The notes: generated by a model from the letters alone, not told the origin. Positions 47,301 to 57,257 are shown, numbered from the stretch's first letter. The stretch is DNA of 64,000 bases from Candidatus Bealeia paramacronuclearis (GCF_035607555.1 NZ_JAVHWZ010000001.1:372001-436000), one strand, 5' to 3'. Numbers and translations are program-made.

Positions 47301-47531
47301 ATGACATTAACAAGACAGTCCCTTGAAATTATGCTGGATCTCATTGAGATGAAGATCGCAGCCATTCAAATTCAAGATCGGGATGATGCCCGTGAGCTCA
47401 ATCGCTTGAGAAAATGTCGCCAAGAACTTCTTCAAGAATTGGGCCAGTCCCATTCCAAACGGGGCTCTCTTTTGATGAAATCTTTTGGCGATTTTCCAAA
47501 AATCAGTAGCAAATCAGATCACCGCGCTTGA
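47301..47531 (+). CDS. Small conserved-type cytosolic protein, unknown
   Basis: The ATG at 47301 is preferred because GGGAGG lies 7 bp before it; it gives 76 residues (MTLTRQSLEIMLDLIEMKIAAI...). The first 50 residues form a charged helix pair with coiled-coil character. Similar short proteins are known in alphaproteobacteria without a function. It ends 5 bp from the convergent lptD. Confidence 0.65.
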   Translation: MTLTRQSLEIMLDLIEMKIAAIQIQDRDDARELNRLRKCRQELLQELGQSHSKRGSLLMKSFGDFPKISSKSDHRA

Positions 47532-47536
47532 CGAAT

Positions 47537-49765
47537 TTAATTTAATCGAGAAATCGTCCCTTGATTGGGTCCCGCCATCTCCGAGGCGTTATACCCTTGA
47601 GAAAAAGTGCCGAGGTTCTTAAAGCCCAAAACAAGCATAAAGACTTTCCCAGGTTTAATGTCACGGTCTGTGTAGTAATTTTGTGTGACTGAAAAATCGA
47701 GAGTGAAGCATTCATCTATATATTTTATACCAGCACCCCGCGAGAGAATTCCGCCACCTTCGCGTTTGGAATTCATGTCATGTCGCGATAATAGTTGAAA
47801 TGACCAATGTTGTGTCATTTGAGAAGAAAACTTTAGGCTAATTTGATTAAAATCAAGATTTGACATTGTTCCGGTCGCTTTGTCTAAGAAAATATAATCG
47901 GCGCTAATTTTAGCGATAGAAGGGCCAAATATTGTTCCCACTTCAGCAAAACGTTGATCCCAAGAATCCTTATCATAACGGAATCGATAATGTGTACTAA
48001 AGTACTCTGGGAATGGGGATATATCAACAGATCCAACATAGTCAGAGGCGCGGCTTCCAAGGCCTTGAAAGGCATTCTTTCCATGGGGATCTACAAAACT
48101 ATAGCTTTGGCCAAACAAAATGGAATTTGTGCCCAAAACACTTCCATCAGTTCTTAAAAGGAGTCCATAGTTTGTACGACTTCCACTATCCACTTGGTCA
48201 AATCCGGGTATACGATCAATGGCAAAAAGATTACCATCTGTGAATTCAAACCCGCCACCATCTTGGTTCGGGATTGTTCGTGGATTAAGACCATTTGGTG
48301 TTCCCACAATTTGGCCAATGGGCTCAAGAATTAAAGATTGATCCTTAAACTTTTTCATAAATGGCCAACGCCAATCAATTCCGGCACGCGGGAATGTGCG
48401 AGAATACGTTCCGGATTTCACAGGAGGTGTAATAATATAATCTTCAACGTGGTAAAGATCTGTCCGTACATTGGTAAAAAATGTAAAGGCGTGTCCCCAA
48501 GAGTTAATATAGGGAACTTTGAATCCGCCATTCATAATACCACGTTCCATCTTTATACCGATATCGCGGTACATATTCAAGAAATTGGCATCGAAATTAA
48601 AACGGCTTCCATAGCGTAATGCAGGACTTACATAATGATAGTCTGCAATAGGCAAAATTGTTGGGATCGTACTGGATTTAATCCCTGTGTTTTGTGCCTG
48701 AAAGCTATACATTTTATTTGAAAAATAGCTGCGGTCAAAAAAGCCTTCTTGATAAACTTTTGAAGTTAACGCGGGATCACTAATGGTTCCAAAAATGTTA
48801 TAGTACCTCAGATAAGTGGGATCACTCGAGCGTGCACCTTTAAACCCCCACCGCCAATCATCATTGATGCCATATTGACCGTCGCCCATGATGTGCCACC
48901 TGTTTTTTGGAATATCTTTTTCGGCAAGGTAATTTTTATCACCTGGATGGACGGTCTTTTTTTGGGTGAAGCTTCCATTAACTCCTAATCGACCATTTCC
49001 AAAGGCTTGACGATAACTTCCCTTTAAAAGGGGGGGTAGTTCTGTGAAAAAAACGGGAGAGAATGTGGCATCTTTATCCGGTGAAATGGCCCAGTAGTAA
49101 GGGACTTCAAAATTAAAGCCCGTATCTTTTGTTCCAAATCCAAAAAATGGCATCAAAAATCCAGAACGTCGTTCTAAAGGTTGGGTTAAATAAGGTGTAT
49201 AAAGAAGAGGGACATCAAACATACGCAATTGAGCGTCTGTGAAGTGAATATCTTTGGTACCGTCATCTTTAACAGTTTTTTGGGCATTAATTTGCCAGAC
49301 TGGAGGGTGATCACCGCAAAAATCGCAAGGCGTGTAAACGGATTTGTCAAATTCCTCAATATCACCTTTAAGGCGGGATTCAACGGCAACAATTTTTCCG
49401 TCATCGGCCATAAGGCCGCGAAGATGGCGAGCAAATCCATCCTTTAAGTCGCCTTTAAGTTCCATATATTCAGCCAAATAAATGTCACCATCGGGTTGGC
49501 GCAAACGCACATTTCCAGAGGCGGTTACAATATCTGAATTTTCATTGTAAGTTACATAATCGGCTTCAAGTACGCTGTCTTTTTGGGAAAATTCGACATT
49601 ACCTTTAAGAATCAGAATTCCAAGTTCTGAGTCATAGGTTTTCTCATCCGCATAAAAAAGAATGGGGGTATCTTCGTCCACTTGCATTTTGGCCGGATTG
49701 ATTGCCAGTGTCTCCCCTATCTGGAGAGATAATAGAGCGAGTGATACAAGTAAAGTTCGTTTCAT
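47537..49765 (-). CDS. lptD: LPS-assembly protein LptD
   Basis: Outer-membrane channel that inserts lipopolysaccharide. The ATG at 49765 (KRTLLVSLALLSLQIG, signal peptide) starts 1 bp after lptG stops; an in-frame ATG at 49774 is an alternative. The 742-residue product has the LptA/OstA-like N-terminal domain (KGNVEFSQKDSVLEADYVTY, VTASGNVRLRQPDGD), a Cys pair in TPCDFCGDHPP and a long beta-barrel C-terminal part. Third gene of lptF-lptG-lptD. Confidence 0.94.
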   Translation of the reverse strand: MKRTLLVSLALLSLQIGETLAINPAKMQVDEDTPILFYADEKTYDSELGILILKGNVEFSQKDSVLEADYVTYNENSDIVTASGNVRLRQPDGDIYLAEYMELKGDLKDGFARHLRGLMADDGKIVAVESRLKGDIEEFDKSVYTPCDFCGDHPPVWQINAQKTVKDDGTKDIHFTDAQLRMFDVPLLYTPYLTQPLERRSGFLMPFFGFGTKDTGFNFEVPYYWAISPDKDATFSPVFFTELPPLLKGSYRQAFGNGRLGVNGSFTQKKTVHPGDKNYLAEKDIPKNRWHIMGDGQYGINDDWRWGFKGARSSDPTYLRYYNIFGTISDPALTSKVYQEGFFDRSYFSNKMYSFQAQNTGIKSSTIPTILPIADYHYVSPALRYGSRFNFDANFLNMYRDIGIKMERGIMNGGFKVPYINSWGHAFTFFTNVRTDLYHVEDYIITPPVKSGTYSRTFPRAGIDWRWPFMKKFKDQSLILEPIGQIVGTPNGLNPRTIPNQDGGGFEFTDGNLFAIDRIPGFDQVDSGSRTNYGLLLRTDGSVLGTNSILFGQSYSFVDPHGKNAFQGLGSRASDYVGSVDISPFPEYFSTHYRFRYDKDSWDQRFAEVGTIFGPSIAKISADYIFLDKATGTMSNLDFNQISLKFSSQMTQHWSFQLLSRHDMNSKREGGGILSRGAGIKYIDECFTLDFSVTQNYYTDRDIKPGKVFMLVLGFKNLGTFSQGYNASEMAGPNQGTISRLN

Positions 49766-49766
49766 C

Positions 49767-50864
49767 TTAGCCATCTTCCAAATGCAAGAGGAGTGCAAGC
49801 CCCATAACAGCGGTGAGAATGCAAGGTAGCCACGCCGCCAAAATCGCAGGAACCACACCTGAGGTTCCTAAGGCATATGTAAAATCACGAATAAAGTAAA
49901 GAATAAATCCTGACATCAACCCCGCAATGGCAAGAATCACAGATCCCCCACTTCGGATGGGACGAAAAGAAAAGGCCGCGGCCAAAAGAATCATTGCGCC
50001 CAACCAAAATCCACGGGCAAGAGTGGAATGCCAATACATTTCATATTTTAAAGCTGAAAGTCCTGATACCTTGAGAAGATGGATATAGCCCGGAAGTTGC
50101 CAGAAAGAGAGGACAGCGCGATGCACGCCTACATTTTCAATGCTGTCTTGACTCAGTGTTGTGTCAATTTGAAGAGAAGTCAACTTTTGTGGGGCCTTGC
50201 CCTTTTCAAGTTTCCACACATCTTCAAGCAGAAGTTGATGATTATCAAGGAGTCGTGCAGATTTCGCATCATATCTTTCCATAAACTCATTGTTTTCCAG
50301 GAATCCATAAACGGTAACATCAGAAAACATTTTTTGAGGTAAATCCGCTTTCCCCATCCGGTAAACCCATTGACGATCATGATGTCTTTCACGAAGCCAT
50401 AACCCATTTTCAGAAACCTTGAGCGAATTTTCTTTTTGATGAAAATATTTATCCTCAAGTTTTTCATGTTTTTGCATCATTACGGAGGAAATCGGATTGA
50501 TAACCCCAATGTCGAGGAATCCAACGCTCAAGGCTGCAATCACTACGGGAAGGACGAGTTTGAGGGCTGAGACGCCAGCTGCGCGGGTAACGACAACTTC
50601 ATTCTGACGATTGAGTTTCCAAAAAATAAAAAGAGAAGAAATAAAAACAATGAAGGGCAACACTTGCTCAAGGATATAAAAGAGCTTGAGGAGCACAAGC
50701 TTTAATTTAAGTCCCAATAAAATATCAGGTCGTATGGCAGCACGTCTTTGAATTTCTGAAAAATCAAAGAACGCCACAATAAGGGCTAGGCAAATGAGCG
50801 TGATCAAAAAGCTTTTGAGAAAAGTGCGATTACAATAATTGGCGAGGGTTGAGAAAAAATTCAT
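49767..50864 (-). CDS. lptG: LPS export permease LptG
   Basis: Inner-membrane subunit of the LptB2FG transporter. The 365-residue product has the YjgP/YjgQ fold: three N-terminal helices, a periplasmic beta domain (GLWLRERHHDRQWVYRMGKA) and three C-terminal helices (FILYFIRDFTYALGTSGVVP). Its start overlaps lptF by 4 bp. Confidence 0.94.
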   Translation of the reverse strand: MNFFSTLANYCNRTFLKSFLITLICLALIVAFFDFSEIQRRAAIRPDILLGLKLKLVLLKLFYILEQVLPFIVFISSLFIFWKLNRQNEVVVTRAAGVSALKLVLPVVIAALSVGFLDIGVINPISSVMMQKHEKLEDKYFHQKENSLKVSENGLWLRERHHDRQWVYRMGKADLPQKMFSDVTVYGFLENNEFMERYDAKSARLLDNHQLLLEDVWKLEKGKAPQKLTSLQIDTTLSQDSIENVGVHRAVLSFWQLPGYIHLLKVSGLSALKYEMYWHSTLARGFWLGAMILLAAAFSFRPIRSGGSVILAIAGLMSGFILYFIRDFTYALGTSGVVPAILAAWLPCILTAVMGLALLLHLEDG

Positions 50865-51988
50865 TTTGATTTTCTCCTCAAAGACAAGAGATCCAAATTA
50901 TCAATGAGAAACACACCTCGATCGCTCATCATATAAAACGCTAAGGCCACAATGAGTGTTATTAATCCATACGCAATCCCCACGGTGAATTTTCCGAACT
51001 TCACAGAGTTCAAAAGAATTAACGTCATAATCTGTAAAAAACATGCAGCAACGCCTGCCATTAAAATCTTTCCAGACCGTCCTCGCCTATTGTAATGACC
51101 TGACAAAAGACAAGCTGCCCCAATTAACGTAAAGGCAAACGCATAAAGGGGTGTGATGATTCGGTTGTGTCCTTCAGCCCAAAGTTGCAATTTGCTGTTT
51201 TCACTAAGGGTAGGATCGAGAGGAGTAAAAAGATCTCCCAAAAAACGCTCATAGGGTTTAATCGCGCGGCTCTTTGCAGTGGATTCAGGCTTTTTCACGA
51301 CGATGGTATATTTATCGAAATACAAAATAGAGGGCTTCCCCGTTTTAGGACTTTTTTCCTGACGATTTCCATTTTGAAGGATCATCCGAAAACCATCCTC
51401 TTCCTCAATGGCAAAGCCGCGTTCAGAGAGGAGTGTTGCAGGTTTTTCGGGGTTGCTGCCATCATACACAACAAGACCTTGTAACACGCCATTTGTAGTA
51501 CGGGTGCGGGCAAAGAAAGTATATTTGCCAAAGGTATTGAACTCACCCGGTTGCATCATGCTGGCGCTGGTTTCATTTTTTAAACTGACTTCAAGATCTT
51601 TGAATTTGGAGAAGGAGAGCGGCAAGAGGTAAAGCGTAAAACCATAAAGCAAAATGGTCAAAAGAAGCGCCAAAAAAAGGGCTGGTTTTAAAAGTTGAAA
51701 AGCACTGACACCAGAGCCTTGCATCACCATCAACTCATGATCGGACGCAAGTTTGTTATAGATAAAAAGAACTCCAATAAGAGCTGAAATGGGCAAAACA
51801 ATAATGATGAGATTGGGGAGAAGAAAGAATACCATCTGAAAAAAGAGTGTTGCTGAAACGCCTTTATTGGCCACCATCTCCACAAATCGAAGAGATTGGG
51901 CGAGCCAGACAACGCAGGTCAAGACAACCGCTACAGAAACACTGGTGAAAAACAATTGCTTGAATATGTAACGATTGAGTCTGTTCAT
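50861..51988 (-). CDS. lptF: LPS export permease LptF
   Basis: Paralogous partner of LptG. Start set at the ATG at 51988, where the family N-terminus begins (MNRLNRYIFKQLFFTSVSV); the frame extends 21 codons further upstream. About 375 residues with the same helix - periplasmic domain - helix layout (MMQPGEFNTFGKYTFFARTR; ERFLGDLFTP; HNRIITPLYAFAFTLIGAACLL). First gene of the lpt run. Confidence 0.93.
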   Translation of the reverse strand: MNRLNRYIFKQLFFTSVSVAVVLTCVVWLAQSLRFVEMVANKGVSATLFFQMVFFLLPNLIIIVLPISALIGVLFIYNKLASDHELMVMQGSGVSAFQLLKPALFLALLLTILLYGFTLYLLPLSFSKFKDLEVSLKNETSASMMQPGEFNTFGKYTFFARTRTTNGVLQGLVVYDGSNPEKPATLLSERGFAIEEEDGFRMILQNGNRQEKSPKTGKPSILYFDKYTIVVKKPESTAKSRAIKPYERFLGDLFTPLDPTLSENSKLQLWAEGHNRIITPLYAFAFTLIGAACLLSGHYNRRGRSGKILMAGVAACFLQIMTLILLNSVKFGKFTVGIAYGLITLIVALAFYMMSDRGVFLIDNLDLLSLRRKSK

Positions 51989-52204
51989 GCTTTGAAAAAA
52001 TGAGTGAAAATATACAGGACCCAACATCGTAGACTTTGAGTAAAATTTCAATAGAGGATTTAAGGAAGAACTGTTTTTTCGGTGGTGACTCTTCTGATAT
52101 CTTCAATAATTCGCTAATGTGAGAAGACACGAAAAAGAATTTTTTACTGAAATTGACTTTTTCTCAAGAAAAGATCACAGTGTAAAAAACATAAGGGGTT
52201 TCAC

Positions 52205-52624
52205 ATGAAAATAATTCAGTCAGCAATTGTCCTATTGAGTTTTTCTAACTTTACTCTGAATGCAGAAGATAGATTTCTTGTGGAATGTCCCAATTCTAAG
52301 GTAAATCCGATTGCTTGTAATGACACAGAGTGCACAGCAAAAATCCACATAGAGCTTCCCAATCAAAAGGAGACTTTTGTTGTGGCACACAAAACCATTG
52401 AAGTTCCGCCTTCAAAGGATAAATCGGTTACATTTACACAACCTTCAGCCTCTCTTAATGAAGGCAATCTTCGCTGTACCGTAACGCGAAATGACAAAAT
52501 TCCGTTGGAATTTGATTGGACATGGTCTGAAATTCACGCTGAAGTGACAAAAATAGATCCGAGCTCTCGTCCCATTCCAAAGTGCGGTGCTACTGCAAAT
52601 GGGATGAGCTGTCTATTAAACTAA
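52205..52624 (+). CDS. Small secreted protein, unknown
   Basis: 139 residues with a signal peptide (IIQSAIVLLSFSNFTLNAEDR) and a beta-rich mature part with six Cys (VECPNSKVNPIACNDTEC..., LRCTVTRND, PKCGATANGMSC). AAGGGG precedes the start. No family recognised. It stands alone before tRNA-Arg. Confidence 0.62.
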   Translation: MKIIQSAIVLLSFSNFTLNAEDRFLVECPNSKVNPIACNDTECTAKIHIELPNQKETFVVAHKTIEVPPSKDKSVTFTQPSASLNEGNLRCTVTRNDKIPLEFDWTWSEIHAEVTKIDPSSRPIPKCGATANGMSCLLN

Positions 52625-52634
52625 ATCTGAGAAT

Positions 52635-52711
52635 TGGCGCGCCCTGCAGGATTCGAACCTGCGACCTGCGGCTTAGAAGGCCGACGCTCTATCCAACTGA
52701 GCTAAGGGCGC
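52635..52711 (-). tRNA. tRNA-Arg (anticodon TCT)
   Basis: Minus-strand cloverleaf: acceptor GCGCCCT (52711-52705) pairs with AGGGCGC (52645-52639), the anticodon loop is CTTCTAA, the T-loop GTTCGAATC, and CCA is encoded (52637-52635). Confidence 0.96.
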
Positions 52712-52993
52712 GTTTGAAAGTAACTTACATAATCTTACATCTGAGGTAAAGCGTCGAATTGAAGGATCGTATGTTCAGTATGGCTTAAGGACGTCGTGCC
52801 AAATTGCATGCATCTCTTTGTTAAGAAATGACTTTATAAGTATTTATAAAATTTATCTAAAATTCTTTATTTTTGCCGCCTCTTTTTAGCAACCCACAGC
52901 TTTAGTCTTTGAGATTGTGGTGCAGCTCCAAAATCCTCACTTAATCAATTGAAATTTTGATTTTGTTTTTCATTTGAGTGTTGGAGTGGGTTT

Positions 52994-54061
52994 ATGTTGC
53001 GTATTGTAACAAGCACGTTTTTAAGTATGCTATTGATTGAAATCCCTTCTCTTTTTGGAAATCCAACTGAAAATGATACAGAAAATACATCCTCCTCAAA
53101 AATACGTAAAATTTCCGAATTGGACGCTCGTGATTTAGAAGTTGTTGAACCTAAAAAAATTAAAGTCGACGCCTCTTTTTTAAGTCCTAAAAAGAGAAGA
53201 AATCAATTCACATGTGCATCTCCCACGTCCCTTAAAACACCTGAAGGCGCCCTTAAAAAGCATTTCCTTGGAGTGCGAAAAGAAGTGGCTAAAAATAAAA
53301 ACAATAGAAAGTTCATTTTTGATAAAGAAAATTTAAATGGCTCAATATTTCAAATGCAGAAGGAAGTTCAAGGCCTAATAAAAACGCCTGAAGATCTTAA
53401 AGTTGTTTATCAAGAAAAATTTTCGTCTAATCATTTTACGCACTTTGGTGTATTCCAAGACGTTCCTTATTATTTAGATATGCGCTTGATGGATCCACAA
53501 CAAATTGTGATTGCCAAGAAAAATGGAATCACAATTTTTGAGACGAACCTTGAGCGTATGGAAAAAGGAACGGCCCCTTTTACGTATAAAGTGACGCCCA
53601 TCGTTGAGCGTTTCTTAAATGAGCCTATTGTTGTAGGAAATCCAGATTTACCTTGGGGTGTGGACTACCATGCCATGTTAATGAAAGAACAATCTCGCAA
53701 GAGGTTGGATATTCATCATCTTCTCAAAACCATGGAAGATGGTATCATCCCATTGCCCAGTGATTTTCATCATGGAACAGACGTGGGAATTGTCGTGAAA
53801 GGTGATCAAGTTTTAGCGTCCAATATTTCAAGAAAAGACGCTAAAAAAGAAGGTCTTCTCAAAGAGGGTAGTTATTATGGAGATTGCCTTCACCCCGATT
53901 TTGGAAAATCCAAAATTGATCGTAAAGTGTTTGCAAAATGGCGCTCAGACTTTTGGAAATACATTGCCGAACTTATTAAGGCAGAAAAAGCACAAGGAAC
54001 TTTCGACCTTAATCCTGAGATAGTCCCAGTGATTAAGATTTTTGACAAAGTCCCTTTATAA
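52994..54061 (+). CDS. Secreted protein with NLS-like basic stretch and His-rich motif, candidate effector
   Basis: The 355-residue product begins with a hydrophobic signal segment (IVTSTFLSMLLIEIPSLFG). Residues about 50-70 hold two basic clusters, EPKKIKVDASF and LSPKKRRNQF, which resemble a bipartite eukaryotic nuclear-localisation signal. Near residues 235-260 lies RLDIHHLLKTMEDGIIPLP followed by SDFHHGTDVG, reminiscent of the HH-centred active sites of HNH/endonuclease-VII-type toxins. I recognise no known family. A host-directed, nucleus-targeted role is a hypothesis only. A GGAG site precedes the start. The end overlaps the convergent secretin gene by 6 bp. Confidence 0.65.
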   Translation: MLRIVTSTFLSMLLIEIPSLFGNPTENDTENTSSSKIRKISELDARDLEVVEPKKIKVDASFLSPKKRRNQFTCASPTSLKTPEGALKKHFLGVRKEVAKNKNNRKFIFDKENLNGSIFQMQKEVQGLIKTPEDLKVVYQEKFSSNHFTHFGVFQDVPYYLDMRLMDPQQIVIAKKNGITIFETNLERMEKGTAPFTYKVTPIVERFLNEPIVVGNPDLPWGVDYHAMLMKEQSRKRLDIHHLLKTMEDGIIPLPSDFHHGTDVGIVVKGDQVLASNISRKDAKKEGLLKEGSYYGDCLHPDFGKSKIDRKVFAKWRSDFWKYIAELIKAEKAQGTFDLNPEIVPVIKIFDKVPL

Positions 54062-55693
54062 GGCCAAAGGTCGCGGATCTTCTGTGTAGGTATTGTAAAG
54101 CCTTTCATCAGCAGGGGCGATTATGGGCTCCTCAGCGATGTGGGCGGTTAAGAAGATCACAAGCTCATTAACTTTGCGGTCATCATCTTTGCCCCGCCCC
54201 AATTCGCCTAAAACGGGCACGGAATCGACAACAGGAACAGAAGCGCTGGAATTTTCCGCCCTGTCCTCCATAAGCCCCCCTAAGACCACAACTTGCCCTG
54301 ATTTAAGTCTTAAGACTGAATCCATCTCCCGAACTTGAACCACTGGAATTTTGGATGTGACGGTATTGGCGGATTTAATAGCGACTGCGGGGTCATCTAC
54401 AAATTTCTCAACACGTGAGATTGTGGGGCGCAAAGTCATGGCAATGTCCCCCGTCTCAAGATTGACAGAGGGTTGAACCACAAGCAGCATTCCAATAGGG
54501 ACGGTCATAATTTGACTTGAGATATTTTCTGTATCAGGTTTGTCATTTCCGGCAAAAACACGCTCAAAATCCACCATAAAGAAGACCTCGTTGGTAGCGA
54601 CTTTCAGCATGGCCGGTTGATTATTCATGACGGTTAATCTTGGGTTTGAAAGGGCCCTGACCGTTCCAAATTTTTTGATCATATTTAAAACGGAGGAAAA
54701 GTCTTCATGTTGGAAAGCAAAAGTCACCAAATCCCTCGAGGAGAGCGTGCTTTTCTTATAAGGACCTGGTGTCGTTGTGCTTCCGAGGGCTGCTGAGAAA
54801 TTAAAGGATCCCCCCAACTGGCTCCAGTTGATTCCCGTTTTGTATTGATTGTTCAGTGTCACTTCGATGATCTTCGCTTCAATAATGACTTGTGTCGCGG
54901 TGGCCCGTGCCAATTGATTAAAATAGTCATAAAGCTGTTTGTGTTGCTGTGCTGTACCCTTGGCAGTAATGAGTCCCCCTTGTTTGTGGATTGTGTAATC
55001 AAGGGACGGCGTTCCTTTTTTCAAAGTACCGTCTTTTTGACTCAAAATCATCATAAGGTTTTGCTCGAGTTCTGACCAAAAATCAGTCAGCGTATTGCCT
55101 TGTAATACCGTGTCCGAACCATTATCCGCGCGATTTTGTTTGTCTTGAAGGACGGTGAAAATATCCGTTGAAATGGAGCTTTTATTATCGTTTTTACGGA
55201 CTTGGCTTACAGTATGAAGATCGTAAGTCACAAGGTAAGGCTCATCCATTTCAATTTTAATCAGGTTGTTTGTGATTTGAAAACGAAGACCCGTCAGTTC
55301 GCACAAATCCCGAATCACTTCGATGAAGGGTTGTTTTTGAGCCGAATAGGTAATGCCTTCCGCTTTTCCGGAAATCCCAGGACTTAAGGCCAATCCCACG
55401 CCGGCTTGTCGTGAGAGCTCCAGCAAAATTTCTTTTAAAGGGACATTATCTTGAATGATCAAAGACACAGGCTTTTTCATCTCAGGCGTCAAGACAGGTT
55501 TTGGTTTTAAGGCTTTGGGTTGAGGTTTGAATTCAGGAATCACTTGGGGAGACACGGGTTCCTTTGTAATTGTTTTGTAATCCTCAGCTCTGAGTTTTAA
55601 GCCCGGATCATGATATTCGCGGTGTTCGATCAAATCGCAACTAGAGAGAATACACAGTGAAAACATTCCAAAAAGACGTGATAATTTTTTCAT
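54056..55693 (-). CDS. Secretin lipoprotein of a type II / type IVb pilus-like system
   Basis: Secretins form outer-membrane gates. The 545-residue product starts with a lipoprotein signal (LFGMFSLCILSSC), has an N0/STN-like domain (SLIIQDNVPLKEILLELSRQ) and ends in the secretin core (TQVIIEAKIIEVTLNNQYKT, GTVRALSNPRLTVMNNQPA, GQVVVLGGLMEDR, VPVLGELGRGKDDDRKVNEL). Overall it is closest to MshL/PilN-type secretins. It is divergent from a prepilin peptidase gene 18 bp away; no assembly ATPase or pilin genes are in the window. Confidence 0.88.
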   Translation of the reverse strand: MKKLSRLFGMFSLCILSSCDLIEHREYHDPGLKLRAEDYKTITKEPVSPQVIPEFKPQPKALKPKPVLTPEMKKPVSLIIQDNVPLKEILLELSRQAGVGLALSPGISGKAEGITYSAQKQPFIEVIRDLCELTGLRFQITNNLIKIEMDEPYLVTYDLHTVSQVRKNDNKSSISTDIFTVLQDKQNRADNGSDTVLQGNTLTDFWSELEQNLMMILSQKDGTLKKGTPSLDYTIHKQGGLITAKGTAQQHKQLYDYFNQLARATATQVIIEAKIIEVTLNNQYKTGINWSQLGGSFNFSAALGSTTTPGPYKKSTLSSRDLVTFAFQHEDFSSVLNMIKKFGTVRALSNPRLTVMNNQPAMLKVATNEVFFMVDFERVFAGNDKPDTENISSQIMTVPIGMLLVVQPSVNLETGDIAMTLRPTISRVEKFVDDPAVAIKSANTVTSKIPVVQVREMDSVLRLKSGQVVVLGGLMEDRAENSSASVPVVDSVPVLGELGRGKDDDRKVNELVIFLTAHIAEEPIIAPADERLYNTYTEDPRPLAL

Positions 55694-55711
55694 AAACCCT
55701 TTTGTTTCCTT

Positions 55712-56482
55712 ATGATTTTTGCTACTGTATTCAAAATATTTAAAAAAATCCAGAGCTCTTTTGTGAACTATTCCTATTTTATCCTCTTATTTTTAATTGG
55801 CTTTTGGGGAGCTTCCATTGGTAGTTTTGCATTGTGTACGGCACAAAGACTTGAGGAAGGAGCTTCTCTTTTTAAAAGATCTCAATGTGAGGCTTGTGAA
55901 AAACCACTGGGTCCCCTCCAACTTATACCCTTATTTTCTTATCTCTTTCAAAAGGGGAAATGTGTTTATTGTGAAAGTCCGTTCTCGCCAAATTATCTTT
56001 ATGCCGAATTGTTTTTAACAATTTTTGCGATGTTAGGCTTTTGGAAATGGGGATTATCTTTAGATTTTATAATTTATTTCATTTTTTTGCATTTTTTCGG
56101 GATTATTATTTTTTCAGATCTGCTCATCAAAAAAATCCCAATGTTTGCGAGTCTTGGGGTTGGGGTTTTGGGATTGCTTAAAATAAGTCTTACGGGGACG
56201 TATAGTTACGTACTCTCCTCCGTTATTGCCGTACCCGTGGTATGGGTGATTCAAAGGGCTATTACAAAATTCAAACATCAAAAATCTTTGGGAGAGGGAG
56301 ATCTTTTATTGATTGGTGTTTGTGCCATTTGGTTGGCACCAAAGGAGCTTCCCTATTTCGCAATGGGAATAGGGGGACTGGGTCTTATTATGGCATTCAT
56401 ATGGCATAAAAAATTCAAAGAGGCACGTTTTCCATTTGCCCCTGCCATTCTTTTAGGTATGGTTTTAACGAAAATGATTTGA
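55712..56482 (+). CDS. Type IV prepilin peptidase (A24 family)
   Basis: Cleaves and methylates prepilins at the inner membrane. The 256-residue product has several helices, the zinc-type Cys pairs CEACEKP and CVYCESPF, an Asp in FSDLLIKKIP and the second catalytic Asp in SLGEGDLLLIG. With the divergent secretin this points to a pilus or type II-like apparatus encoded elsewhere. The start may lie slightly downstream. Confidence 0.9.
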   Translation: MIFATVFKIFKKIQSSFVNYSYFILLFLIGFWGASIGSFALCTAQRLEEGASLFKRSQCEACEKPLGPLQLIPLFSYLFQKGKCVYCESPFSPNYLYAELFLTIFAMLGFWKWGLSLDFIIYFIFLHFFGIIIFSDLLIKKIPMFASLGVGVLGLLKISLTGTYSYVLSSVIAVPVVWVIQRAITKFKHQKSLGEGDLLLIGVCAIWLAPKELPYFAMGIGGLGLIMAFIWHKKFKEARFPFAPAILLGMVLTKMI

Positions 56483-56497
56483 GGAGAGACTTTCACA

Positions 56498-57151
56498 ATG
56501 CATCAAATGAATGGCCCCAGGCTTCAGCATGCTCAAGGCACAACACCTCAAGGACTTGTTGTAATTTTTCACGGTTATGGGGCCAGTGGGGACAATTTGA
56601 TTTCTCTTGCCCATGAATGGCATCAAGATTTCCCAACCCTTGATTTTATAGCACCCAATGGTATTGAAGCTTGGGAAGGTGGAATTCCCGGGGGGTATCA
56701 GTGGTTTTCACTCATCGATCGGAGCCTCAAACGCATTGAAAAAAGTTTGGATGAATTGCGCCCGACGATCATTTCCTTTTTGGATGCTGAACTGCAAAAA
56801 CGGAATTTGGCTTATAAGGATTTAATTCTTGTCGGATTTTCGCAAGGAGCAATGTTGGCACTTGATTTGGGACTTCATGGTCAGAATCCGCCTGCCGGCG
56901 TTATTGCCTATTCGGGAGGATATATTTCCACAAAAGACATTGATCAAAAAAATGTGCCAGTCCTTTTAATCCACGGCACAGATGATAGTGTTTTGCCACC
57001 TGAAAATTCCCATGCATCTCATGTCCTTTTAAAAGACGCCGGTGTTGCATCCCAACTTCACATTTTGGAAAATCTAGATCACGCCATCGATCATCGCGGT
57101 CTTCGTTTGGGAGAGGACTTTATTCGAAAAACTTTGGGCGCACTTTATTAA
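56498..57151 (+). CDS. Phospholipase/carboxylesterase-type alpha/beta hydrolase
   Basis: 217 residues with the fold's features: VVIFHGYGASGDNL (oxyanion loop), nucleophile Ser in LVGFSQGAMLALD, Asp in LLIHGTDDSVLP and His in ENLDHAIDHRG. It belongs to the carboxylesterase/YpfH-like family; the substrate is unknown. Fifteen bp after the prepilin peptidase gene. Confidence 0.88.
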   Translation: MHQMNGPRLQHAQGTTPQGLVVIFHGYGASGDNLISLAHEWHQDFPTLDFIAPNGIEAWEGGIPGGYQWFSLIDRSLKRIEKSLDELRPTIISFLDAELQKRNLAYKDLILVGFSQGAMLALDLGLHGQNPPAGVIAYSGGYISTKDIDQKNVPVLLIHGTDDSVLPPENSHASHVLLKDAGVASQLHILENLDHAIDHRGLRLGEDFIRKTLGALY

Positions 57152-57257
57152 GAATAAAAGTTAATTTTTATGACTGCACCCCATTGACGGGGAGAAGCAA
57201 TCACAATAGGTTCGCATGAGTTAAATTGTCATTTTTACTGTTGCTGGAGAAATGTTT

